This document shows, piece after piece, positions 10,153 to 19,415 of a stretch of DNA of 64,000 nt. This DNA comes from Pseudomonadales bacterium (lineage in GTDB: Bacteria; Pseudomonadota; Gammaproteobacteria; Pseudomonadales; Azotimanducaceae): positions 1 through 64,000 of the forward strand of contig JAESSY010000137.1 in assembly GCA_016763855.1 (NCBI GenBank), in the 5' to 3' direction. The notes beneath the pieces were generated by a model. It was not told the DNA's origin and did no database searches. It worked only from the letters and a program-made list of their open reading frames with translations. How positions within the stretch are numbered: the first letter of the stretch is position 1; each line of letters starts with the position of its first letter. The position numbers and the translations under genes are program-made.

Positions 10153-10475
10153 ACGCCGAAGAAAGATTTGACTGGGAGGAGGAGGATGAACTATTTCAAG
10201 CTGAGTTTCTTGAGATTTCAAGTATCTATCGTGCAAGTCAAAATATGCCGCCCAAGGTGCCTTCCAAATTAAGCCGTTTGATTCGACAGCAAGCTAAGAA
10301 CAGTCCTGTAGATGATCTGGCAAAAAACTGGATCTTTAGTAAAGCGATGATGTTGCTCTTAGCTGTATTGATCCTATTCAGTGTCGGATTAGTATTTGTA
10401 TTCGCCGCTGATGCTAATTCAGATCAGAAAATAAACCCAAATCCAAATAAAGTGGGACAGCATCTAAAGCAATAG
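10149..10475 (+). CDS. Small single-pass membrane protein, possible anti-sigma factor
   Basis: TTG start overlapping the sigma-factor TGA; AAAGGAGG upstream; one TM segment (AMMLLLAVLILFSVGLVFVFAA). Confidence 0.6.
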   Translation: MNAEERFDWEEEDELFQAEFLEISSIYRASQNMPPKVPSKLSRLIRQQAKNSPVDDLAKNWIFSKAMMLLLAVLILFSVGLVFVFAADANSDQKINPNPNKVGQHLKQ

Positions 10476-10542
10476 TCGCGATTGGTTATATTCCATGCAA
10501 AACAATATACTTGACAGCATATCTTCTTCGGATGTTAGTTGA

Positions 10543-11280
10543 ATGCAAGCTGTGGCCTTGGGCTTTGATCACGTCACCAAATACTATGGTGATATACGCG
10601 TTATTGACGATCTCTCTCTTGGGATAAAGGACAAGGTGACAACCGCCATTGTAGGGGAAAGCGGTAGTGGTAAGTCCACCTTACTGCAGCTTGCCAACGG
10701 CCTTATTAAGCCGGAAAGAGGTAGCGTCACAGTATTTCATAAAGTACTTGATTATCGATACTTGCCTAAAGTAAGAAGGACCATGGGCTACGCGGTTCAG
10801 GGAGCAGGTCTTTTTCCTCACCTCACGGTCTACCAAAACATTGTATTAATGGCTCAGCGTGAAGCTTGGCTTACTGATAAGATTGATGAGCGTTTTACAT
10901 TCCTTATCGAGCTCTTGGGCCTCGATCCTGAATTCGCCACTCGTTATCCCCATAGCTTATCTGGTGGTCAACAACAAAGAGTCAGTTTGTGTCGTGCAAT
11001 GATGTTGAACCCACCCTTATTGTTGCTGGATGAGCCTTTCTCTGCATTAGATCCACTGACGCGAGAATCTATCCATGGAGAATTTCTTAAACTACAGGCT
11101 GCTGAATCAAGAGCCATTGTCTTAGTGACCCATGATATGGAAGAAGCGTTAAAGCTGGCTGAGGATCTTGTTATTCTTAAAGATGGTCAGATTCTGCAGC
11201 ATGGCTCCGTTGATTCAATAAAAGAGAATCCTGTTAATGAATATGTAGAGCGTTTGTTCGTCTCGCGTGTGAGCCAATGA
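10543..11280 (+). CDS. ABC transporter ATP-binding protein, OpuCA/ProV-like
   Basis: Walker A GESGSGKSTLL, LSGGQQQRVSLCRAMMLNPPLLLLDEPFSALD. Confidence 0.9.
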   Translation: MQAVALGFDHVTKYYGDIRVIDDLSLGIKDKVTTAIVGESGSGKSTLLQLANGLIKPERGSVTVFHKVLDYRYLPKVRRTMGYAVQGAGLFPHLTVYQNIVLMAQREAWLTDKIDERFTFLIELLGLDPEFATRYPHSLSGGQQQRVSLCRAMMLNPPLLLLDEPFSALDPLTRESIHGEFLKLQAAESRAIVLVTHDMEEALKLAEDLVILKDGQILQHGSVDSIKENPVNEYVERLFVSRVSQ

Positions 11281-12758
11281 GATATCTTTTGTGCGCGATG
11301 GTCATGTTGTTGGTTTCCATGCCTCTGAATGGGAAAGACTTGGTTCGGGTCGCAAGTAAAAATTTTAGTGAAAACTATTTACTAGCCGAAATACTATCGC
11401 AGTTGCTTGAGATTGAAGGATACGAAGTTGAACGTAGATTTGGTCTTGGGGGAACGTTGGTTTGTTACGAGGCGCTACTAAATGATGAGGTTGATGTATA
11501 CGTAGAGTACAGCGGCACAATGGAACAGGTCATTCTAAAGGGCAGCCAAAAAACACCTACCGTTGAATCACTCAATCAACGATTTCAGAAAATGAACCTT
11601 AGTGTTTTGGGTTCTCTTGGTTTCAATAACACTTTTGCCATGGCAGTTAAAAGCACGCTTGCAGAAAGCCGAAATCTTAAAACCGTCTCTGACCTCAAAA
11701 ATGAAACTGATTTGAAGATAGCCTTTGGTTTAGAGTTTTTGAACAGAGAAGATGGCTGGCCGGGCCTGGCACTGACCTATGGATTAACACAGAATCCCAT
11801 CGGAATCGATCACGGGCTAGCTTACAAAGCCATAGATGATGGCGAGATTGATCTTACCGATGCCTACTCTACTGATGGTGACTTAGAACGGTATCAATTA
11901 TCCATTTTAGAAGACGATAAAGGATATTTTCCTCAATACTTTGCTGTGCCTTTTGTTAGAAATGATCTCGATCAGAATGTGATAAGTATATTATCGAAAC
12001 TTGAAGGGCTCATAGATGACAACAAGATGCGCCAATTAAATTCCCGTGTCGTCGTTGATGGTAATAGCTTTGCCTTCGTTGCAAAAGAGTTTCTTTTTGA
12101 AACCCAACTTGGGACGAGTGAAATAGATGAGAATCAAATGTGGAAGAACATGGGTAAGAATGTTCTTGTTCATCTAAAGTTGACCTCTATTGCTTTGGGT
12201 TTGGGTTGTTTAATTGGTTTGCCTTTGGGTATTTTTGTCTATCGTTTTAGTCGAGCTGCGAGAGTCACTGTTTACATTGCTGGACTGTTGCAAACCATCC
12301 CCTCAATTGCTTTGTTGGCATTGATGATTCCCGTTTTTGGTATAGGACAGACGCCGGCCATTATTGCCTTGTTTCTATATTCGCTTTTACCCATTTTACG
12401 TAACACGATAACGGCGCTGATTACGATTGATCCTCTTCTGAAGCGAATAGCAGAGGGGATTGGATTAACAAGAATTGAACAGTTGAGGTTTGTGCTGGTG
12501 CCATTGGCATTACCCAATATACTTGCTGGGATTAAAACTGCGGCGATAATTAGCATCGGAACTGCGACCCTTGCAGCATTTATTGGTGCCGGCGGTTTGG
12601 GAGAGCCTATAGTGACAGGGCTTGCGCTCAATGATAGCAACCTTATATTGCAAGGAGCGCTCCCAGCTGCGGGGCTCGCGATCTTAACTGAATTATTCTT
12701 TGAGACATTAGAAAAACTGTTGGTTAAAGAGCATATGCTGAAAGAACTACCACAGTAA
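11277..12758 (+). CDS. Fused substrate-binding protein and permease of an OpuC/YehYZ-type ABC transporter
   Basis: N-terminal signal and glycine-betaine-type binding domain (VRVASKNFSENYLLAEILSQLLE ... DVYVEYSGTM); C-terminal permease (KLTSIALGLGCLIGLPLG ... QTIPSIALLALMIPVFGIGQTPAIIALFLYSLLPILRN). Confidence 0.85.
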   Translation: MRYLLCAMVMLLVSMPLNGKDLVRVASKNFSENYLLAEILSQLLEIEGYEVERRFGLGGTLVCYEALLNDEVDVYVEYSGTMEQVILKGSQKTPTVESLNQRFQKMNLSVLGSLGFNNTFAMAVKSTLAESRNLKTVSDLKNETDLKIAFGLEFLNREDGWPGLALTYGLTQNPIGIDHGLAYKAIDDGEIDLTDAYSTDGDLERYQLSILEDDKGYFPQYFAVPFVRNDLDQNVISILSKLEGLIDDNKMRQLNSRVVVDGNSFAFVAKEFLFETQLGTSEIDENQMWKNMGKNVLVHLKLTSIALGLGCLIGLPLGIFVYRFSRAARVTVYIAGLLQTIPSIALLALMIPVFGIGQTPAIIALFLYSLLPILRNTITALITIDPLLKRIAEGIGLTRIEQLRFVLVPLALPNILAGIKTAAIISIGTATLAAFIGAGGLGEPIVTGLALNDSNLILQGALPAAGLAILTELFFETLEKLLVKEHMLKELPQ

Positions 12759-13051
12759 CGAAATTTTTGTGCTTCTGAAACCGACTTAGAATAAGTTCTT
12801 TGTGAATAGATCTACCCGTGGTCAAATGTAAGGATCGCCAAGATCAATACCTAAGCTTTCAGCCTTTATTGATAGGGAACTATGGCTTGTTCTGGCCATT
12901 AATCGATACCATTGATAAAAGGTACTCGATACAAGCTTGAGCTGGTCTTAAGATAGGATTTTAGCGCCCTAATACAAAAAATACTGTGCTTAGATTGTAA
13001 GATGTGAAAAATCGCTTTATTCAAGCCCGCCTTGGGGTACAATGCCGCGCG

Positions 13052-13909
13052 ATGAAAATACCTAAGAGAATCAAACCCTTAATCGAAGATGGCCTGATTG
13101 ATGAAGTCTTGAGCCGATTAATGAGCGGAAAGGAGGCTGATGTCTTCGTTGTCCGATGTGGTCAAAATATTCGTTGTGCGAAAGTTTATAAGGAAGCTCG
13201 AAAACGTAGCTTCAAACAAGCTGTGCATTACACTGAAGGCAGAAAAGTCCGCAATAGTCGCCGTGCCCGGGCCATGGAAAGAGGCTCAAAATACGGTCGC
13301 CAGCAACAAGAAGAAGTTTGGCAAAATGCTGAAGTAGACGCCTTGTATCGACTTGCCGCGACTGAAGTACGTGTTCCTGAAACCTATGGTTGCGTAGATG
13401 GTGTTCTGATAATGGAATTAATCGTTGACGAAGATGGTGATGTCGCGCCCCGACTAAGTGATGTCACGATGTCCGAAGAGCAAGCCATAGAAGATCATGA
13501 ATTAATGATGCACTATGTCAAATTGATGCTCTGCATTGGCATGGTTCACGGTGACCTCAGTGAATTCAATGTCTTGGTAGATGCTGATGGTCCTGTCATT
13601 ATCGATCTACCTCAGGCAGTTGATGCTGCGGCCAATAACCATGCCGAATCTATGTTCGCGAGAGACGTTGGTAATATCACGGCTTACTACGGTCAATTTG
13701 CACCTGAGCTTAACGCGAGTCGTTATGCCAAAGAAATGTGGGCGCTATATGAAGATGGAAAACTACTCCCTGAAACAGAATTGACGGGCAACTTTGATGA
13801 GGATACTAAATCAGCTGATGTTGATGCGGTACTGGCAGATATCAACGCAGTGATCGCAGAGGAAGAAGAGCGAATAGCCCGACTTCAAGAATTGAATGAT
13901 CCTGAGTAA
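13052..13909 (+). CDS. RIO1-family serine kinase
   Basis: SGKEADVFVV, MVHGDLSEFNVLVDADGPVIIDLPQAVD; ORF opens at 13004, ATG at 13052 likely. Confidence 0.85.
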   Translation: MKIPKRIKPLIEDGLIDEVLSRLMSGKEADVFVVRCGQNIRCAKVYKEARKRSFKQAVHYTEGRKVRNSRRARAMERGSKYGRQQQEEVWQNAEVDALYRLAATEVRVPETYGCVDGVLIMELIVDEDGDVAPRLSDVTMSEEQAIEDHELMMHYVKLMLCIGMVHGDLSEFNVLVDADGPVIIDLPQAVDAAANNHAESMFARDVGNITAYYGQFAPELNASRYAKEMWALYEDGKLLPETELTGNFDEDTKSADVDAVLADINAVIAEEEERIARLQELNDPE

Positions 13910-15009
13910 TTATTCAAAATAATCAATACTAACCACTCGATCCCCATGAGCACTACCCATAAAAATCTCATCTCCTACCCTTAAAGCCACAGTAGAATAT
14001 CCCATAGGTGTTCCGTTGTGGCTTAATATTACCTCAGCTTCCATTGTCTCAGGATCAGCCCTGACAATATCAAATGGTAATAAACAAGGCCCGAATTCAA
14101 CGTTATTGCAATTCTGCTCAATAGGATTGTGTTTATGAGATGCTATCCACAATTGCCCATGATCATCCAAGGTAATATTGTCCGGTTGTTGGACCGCAAA
14201 CTCACCAAGTAACTCGCCGCTCAAACGATCAAGCTTAATCGTCTTATTGCCAATGTAAATATTCACGAAAACTGATCTGTTATCTTTGCTAACAACAATT
14301 CCATTTGGCATCTGTTCTTCAGATCCAGCGAGCTTACTAAAGCCTGCCTCAGGATCCCACGCCCAGACCCAACCTGTTTTCACCCCCGCAAGAATTTGGT
14401 CGACTACTGCTTCAAAAGGTTGTGACTTGTTCCACATATGGGTTACAAGAAAGCCGCCATCTGATAGACCTGCGACATCATTGATGAAGGGGTCTTCTGG
14501 GGGTAGGGCGCACCCCTTCCATTCAAGTTGCCAGCTTCCTTCTGAATCATTCAAAGCGAAAAACTCAACAGCTTCTCGTCCGCCGTGATTGACAACCAAT
14601 AGTTGATGTATGCCGTCGGTACGGGTCATGAGGTCGATGCCGTGGGGGCTAAAAGCGCTATGTTAGGTGAAGGGCAATCTACCTCGCCCCAGGAAACTCC
14701 AGCATTATCCCACTCGATATGAATGCTCTCCTTTTTACGAGAAGCAAGATTTAGTAATACCAAGGCACCCGGCGTGTCGAGCATGAACGTTCCCATTTCA
14801 CTGATGAGTAGTTTCTGGCCGTCTGGTAACAAAACGATGTCTTCTGGATTCTTGAAGCCGCAATAGGGGGTCATACCCTGTAGCACGTTGCAGTCAATCG
14901 TGTCTGCGGAGGCAATTTCTGGGGCTGCCTTTTTTAAGACGGTTTCTTCCTTAGTGCAGGCGTTTGTTAGTGCGACAAGTAGAAAAAGTAAAACTAATTT
15001 TAGCATCAC
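13910..15009 (-). pseudogene. SMP-30/strictosidine-synthase-like beta-propeller lipoprotein interrupted by a -1 frameshift near 14644-14654
   Basis: ORF 14626..15009 has a lipoprotein signal (MLKLVLLFLLVALTNACTKE); ORF 13910..14629 continues the propeller (PNGIVVSKDNRSVFVNIYIGNKTIKLDRLSGELLGEF). One added base restores ...IAL-F/L-S/A-PHGIDLMTRTDGIHQLLVVNHGG. Confidence 0.75.
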
Positions 15010-15113
15010 AAAATTCTCAAAAGTGAATAGACGAAAGCCAGTGTAAAAACAGAGCCTATCTCTTTTTGCCTTAAAGCTCTATATTTGATTCTTCTATTCC
15101 AAGGTATAACGCT

Positions 15114-15893
15114 ATGCCAATGCTTAAATGTCAGGGTGTGGACATCTACTATGAAGTACATGGTCGAGGGGAGCGCACATTGGTTTTCGCTCATGGCATG
15201 GGGGGTAATGGAGCAATTTGGTACAAGCAGTTAGCAGAGTTTTATCGGGACTATCAGATTATAGTGTTTGATCATCGTTATTTTGCTCGTTCAAGTTGTC
15301 ATAAGGACTTGTTCGACCCTTCGAAATTTCCAGATGATATTATTGCGATACTGAATAGAGAAAAAATTGACTCCGCTATTTTTATTTGTCAGTCGATGGG
15401 AGGTTGGACTGGAAGCCAAATGGCAGTTCATCATAGTGAGCGAGTAGAAGGACTTATTATGAGTCATACCCCGGGTATCTTTTATCACCCAGATGTAATC
15501 AATGAACGGGATGTCAATGCGCTTGCGAGTGGCATAGGTGATATTTATACGACACCGGCACTCGGCTCCAATTATCTTAGTACTAATATCGCCGGCGCGA
15601 TATTGTATTCTCAGATCAGTGGTTTTAACGGAATCGAAAATGAAGTTATTCCTCAGAAGATAGCAGAAGCTCGAATTGGTCTCAATACCGATATGCTAAC
15701 TGATTATGCTGTACCCACTTTATTTATAACGGGTAATCTCGATCTGCTCTTTCCAGCAGTCTATATAGAGGCGCTGTCTTCCCGTGTCCCTGGGGCTGGA
15801 TTTTGTAACTTAGGAGAGGTAGGTCACAGTAGTTATTTTGAAACTCCAGAAGAGTTTAACAAGCAGGTTCGGTATTTTCTCGCCAAAATATAA
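15114..15893 (+). CDS. Alpha/beta hydrolase
   Basis: TLVFAHGMGGNGAIWYKQL, FICQSMGGWTGSQMA nucleophile elbow, LFITGNLDLLFP, GEVGHSSYFETPEEF. Confidence 0.85.
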   Translation: MPMLKCQGVDIYYEVHGRGERTLVFAHGMGGNGAIWYKQLAEFYRDYQIIVFDHRYFARSSCHKDLFDPSKFPDDIIAILNREKIDSAIFICQSMGGWTGSQMAVHHSERVEGLIMSHTPGIFYHPDVINERDVNALASGIGDIYTTPALGSNYLSTNIAGAILYSQISGFNGIENEVIPQKIAEARIGLNTDMLTDYAVPTLFITGNLDLLFPAVYIEALSSRVPGAGFCNLGEVGHSSYFETPEEFNKQVRYFLAKI

Positions 15894-16055
15894 GCACTAA
15901 AACTGGTATGTCGCTTCAATCATTAGTTTTTTAAGCCCTGCCATAGACCAAGGATTTGATAACAGTATAGATTCTTCTAAAGGGGCTCATTTTGAGTGTT
16001 AGTAATTTTGAATGATATTGTGAAGATCAAATTATGGTGTATCTGAGCGCATTCG

Positions 16056-16532
16056 TTATTTCAATCTGCGGACGGTGGTAAATCGACCCTTACCGTCAAC
16101 TTTGAGTTTGTAACTCCCCATCCATCCGCGATTTATCTCAATATTGAAAGATTGTTTTCTGGGATACCAAAATTGATCATCTTCTATTTGCCGCCAAACA
16201 TGTCCTTCTTCAGTGTAGAAATAAAGAACGCCAAAATTGCCTTCTTCCACTTTTGTAACGGTGGCATGATAAGTTGTATCATCATTGACTTTCTTATCTT
16301 TTTTTCTTAATTTCCCCAGTCCAAACATAAAGCCTTTTTTCTCTTCTGCCTTTTGTTGATCAGGGCCTTCAAGGCTAACTGTCGGCATTTCCTGAATTAG
16401 AGATTCAAAACAATTTAGTTTCTCCGTTGCATTGTCAAAATTGGCACATCGTATTAGTTCAAGTTGACTTACGTCTCTGGCATCGGCTAAAGACGCTGCA
16501 ACAATTAAGGATGCAAATATTACTATTCTCAT
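16056..16532 (-). CDS. Hypothetical secreted protein, 158 aa
   Basis: Signal peptide; RCANFDNATEKLNCFESL small-periplasmic-protein motif; 4-nt overlap with the upstream large-subunit gene. Confidence 0.6.
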   Translation of the reverse strand: MRIVIFASLIVAASLADARDVSQLELIRCANFDNATEKLNCFESLIQEMPTVSLEGPDQQKAEEKKGFMFGLGKLRKKDKKVNDDTTYHATVTKVEEGNFGVLYFYTEEGHVWRQIEDDQFWYPRKQSFNIEINRGWMGSYKLKVDGKGRFTTVRRLK

Positions 16533-18754
16533 ACTTCATTCTGCTCAATAAATTCTATGTTAAAGTCGTAATTACTAACGGGCAACTTCCGAACCCGGGT
16601 TCCTGTTGCATCGAAAATCGCATTGGCGAGAGCGGGTGCAGTACCTGGCGTGCCAGGTTCTCCGGCACCGCCCCAGCTCTCCATGCTATTGATGATATGG
16701 GTTTCAATCACAGGAGAGTCAGACATTCGTACCATGGGATAATCGTCAAAGTTACTTTGTTTGACTTTGCCTGCTTCTATCTCGACATCACCGTACAAAG
16801 CGGCCGTTAAGCCATATATAACCCCTGATTCCATTTGGGCTGTTAGTCCATCTGGTGAAACTGCGAAACCGGCATCGACAGCAACAACGACGCGATCAAC
16901 CTTAATCTTGCCTTCTATCAGCGAGACCTCAACTACTTCGGCAACGATTGAGCCAAATGATGCTTGCAAGGAAATTCCTCTACCCTGATGCTTTCCAAGT
17001 GGCCTGCCCCAGTCAGATCTTTCAGCAGCAAGATCTAGTACTTTCAGGTGTCTTGGATGATGGCTTAATAGCTTTTGCCTGAAGTGATACGGGTCTTCCT
17101 TTGCTTCTATTGCGAGTTCGTCGATAAATGATTCTGTGAAAAAACCATGTTGACTATGATCAACGCTGCGCCATGGGCCAAAAGGAATATGTGTGGGGCT
17201 ATCGACATAACTAATCTGTTGGTTATCAATGGAATAGGGGATATATGGTGCTTCAACAGGCTCGTGTTTATCCACATATTGATTCAACCAGGCAGTAGGT
17301 AAGGATTCTTCATCAAGCGCTGCTTGAAAATGAGAAACAACTGCAGGACGATAATGATCGTGCTGGGTATCTTCCTCTCTGGACCAGATAAGTTTGACCG
17401 GAGCGCCAAGGGCTTTTGAAATCAATGCTGCTTGAATTGCAGTGTCCGCTATAGAGCGTCTGCCAAATCCGCCACCCATAAAATAGTTGTTCACTGTGAC
17501 ATTGCTGGCATCGATATCGAGTGCGGCAGCAAGATCGTACTTGCAACCTAGTGGGTTTTGAGTGCCTGTCCAAACCTCACACTTGCCATTTGCAACACTT
17601 GCAACGGCATTCATCGGTTCCATACATGCGTGGGCCAGATAAGGGACGCGATATTTGCGAGAAATTACCTTGCCTTGTTTTAAAGCACTGTCGCTATCGC
17701 CAGTAGAGATATCGGTGTTTGTCTCACCCTTTTCTAATGCCCCGATGATTGCGTCGTCAAATTGCTTATAGATAGCGTCGCTGTTGAGTTGATCATTATC
17801 AGTTTTTGACCAAGTGATTTTTGTTGCGGCAAGGGCTTGCGTTGCCTGCCAATAACCCTCTGCAACAACGGCCACAGCATTTTCTAGCTCAATTATCTTC
17901 ACAACGCCCGGCATTTTTTTAGCATCACTGGTGTCGACTTTTTCCAGTTTCGCCCCAAATACGGGTGCCGCTGCAATGCTCGCGATTTTCATATTATCAA
18001 CGACGACATCCACGCCAAACATCGCGCTGCCATCGACTTTGGAAGGGATATCTAATCTCGGTTTGCTCTTGCCCATGATGGTGAATTGATCTGGGGATTT
18101 TAAAATTGGTGAACGTGGTGCGCTGATGTGTCCCGCAGCCACGGCGAAATTAGCATAAGGCGCTTCTTTACCGCTTGCTTTATGTTTAATGATGCCTTTG
18201 TCAGTCGTGAGTTCAGAAGTTTTGACATTCCATTCCTTGGCAGCCGCTTCTTTTAATACTTCTTTTGCTGCAGCGCCCGCAACTCGCATACCGTAAACGC
18301 CAGTTGATCTAATGCTTAAACTGCCTCCGGTAATTTGTAAGTGCATTGCCTTACTGACTTGTATAAATAATCCATCTACAGAGCCTGCAAAAATCTTTGG
18401 TATAGGCGTATCACCTAAAACAAAGCCCTTCCCCAAAGCCCAATTGGCGTATTCGTCTTCCGCTGGAGCTTCCATAAAGCTAACGTCTTCCCAGTTGGCA
18501 TCTAGTTCATCTGCTAGCATTTGAGTTAAGGCTGTCTGCGCTCCCTGTCCCATTTCTGAGTGGGGAACAATGGCAGTGACTTTATTGTCGGCATCAATTT
18601 TTACCCAAGCGTTGATAAGAGATTCACTACCTTCGGTTGTGAGGCCAGAAAGTGCAGTTGCTCTATTTCCAGGTCGAATTGCAACACCGATAATCAGTGC
18701 GGAGCCGCCAAGGACACCAGCGGTGATAAATCCTCTACGAGTCCACTTACCCAT
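16529..18754 (-). CDS. Xanthine dehydrogenase family molybdopterin-binding subunit, IorB-like, TAT-exported
   Basis: [24 protein letters not shown] signal; [65 protein letters not shown]. Confidence 0.88.
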   Translation of the reverse strand: MGKWTRRGFITAGVLGGSALIIGVAIRPGNRATALSGLTTEGSESLINAWVKIDADNKVTAIVPHSEMGQGAQTALTQMLADELDANWEDVSFMEAPAEDEYANWALGKGFVLGDTPIPKIFAGSVDGLFIQVSKAMHLQITGGSLSIRSTGVYGMRVAGAAAKEVLKEAAAKEWNVKTSELTTDKGIIKHKASGKEAPYANFAVAAGHISAPRSPILKSPDQFTIMGKSKPRLDIPSKVDGSAMFGVDVVVDNMKIASIAAAPVFGAKLEKVDTSDAKKMPGVVKIIELENAVAVVAEGYWQATQALAATKITWSKTDNDQLNSDAIYKQFDDAIIGALEKGETNTDISTGDSDSALKQGKVISRKYRVPYLAHACMEPMNAVASVANGKCEVWTGTQNPLGCKYDLAAALDIDASNVTVNNYFMGGGFGRRSIADTAIQAALISKALGAPVKLIWSREEDTQHDHYRPAVVSHFQAALDEESLPTAWLNQYVDKHEPVEAPYIPYSIDNQQISYVDSPTHIPFGPWRSVDHSQHGFFTESFIDELAIEAKEDPYHFRQKLLSHHPRHLKVLDLAAERSDWGRPLGKHQGRGISLQASFGSIVAEVVEVSLIEGKIKVDRVVVAVDAGFAVSPDGLTAQMESGVIYGLTAALYGDVEIEAGKVKQSNFDDYPMVRMSDSPVIETHIINSMESWGGAGEPGTPGTAPALANAIFDATGTRVRKLPVSNYDFNIEFIEQNEV

Positions 18755-19292
18755 GTTGCACCTCCTCGGTAATTCCAGTTGCGGGGTCGCTTTCTTTTGC
18801 TTCGCCGTTTGTTGGGTTGTAGATCGATACCATTGCTTTTGAATCTGCGGCAACCCGTTTTATGCCGCGCTTTATTCTGGCATACATTCCGCAACGACAA
18901 ACGTTGCCAGACATGGCTGAATCGATATCGGCATCTGTTGGATCAGGTTTGTCTCGAAGCAAGGCGACAGCAGACATGATTTGACCAGATTGACAATAGC
19001 CACATTGCGGCACCTGTTCGTCAATCCATGCTTGTTGTATTGGATGTAGGCCGGACTCGTCCGCTATGCCTTCAATTGTTGTAATTTCAGCGCCGTCGGC
19101 TGCAGCAACGGGTATTATGCAAGATCGAACGGGTACACCATTAAGGTGGACTGTGCAGGCTCCACATTGAGAAATACCACAACCAAATTTTGTGCCGGTA
19201 AGACCGACGTTTTCTCTTATAGCCCATAAAAGTGGGGTGTCTGGGTCGATATCGAGCGAATGTTGCTTACCGTTTATCTTAAAATTAATCAT
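18747..19292 (-). CDS. (2Fe-2S)-binding small subunit, IorA-like
   Basis: [16 protein letters not shown] and [16 protein letters not shown]...[13 protein letters not shown] double [2Fe-2S] motifs. Confidence 0.9.
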   Translation of the reverse strand: MINFKINGKQHSLDIDPDTPLLWAIRENVGLTGTKFGCGISQCGACTVHLNGVPVRSCIIPVAAADGAEITTIEGIADESGLHPIQQAWIDEQVPQCGYCQSGQIMSAVALLRDKPDPTDADIDSAMSGNVCRCGMYARIKRGIKRVAADSKAMVSIYNPTNGEAKESDPATGITEEVQHG

Positions 19293-19415
19293 GCTTAGGC
19301 CTGCTGATGGTTTGGAAACGTTTACTCTATATTTAATCCTTAATATGACACTATCTACAATTTTTAGCGTTGTTACCAGTCTATTGAAAGTAATCGTTAC
19401 TTTAATCTAGTTGTT

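Noticed and set aside
12272-12640. 122-aa minus-strand ORF inside the permease
   Set aside because: Antisense to permease TM-coding sequence; composition reflects the opposite strand.
13907-13912. Zero-gap tail-to-tail stop codons between RIO kinase and SMP-30 gene
   Set aside because: Real, but common in compact bacterial genomes; not evidence of anything unusual alone.
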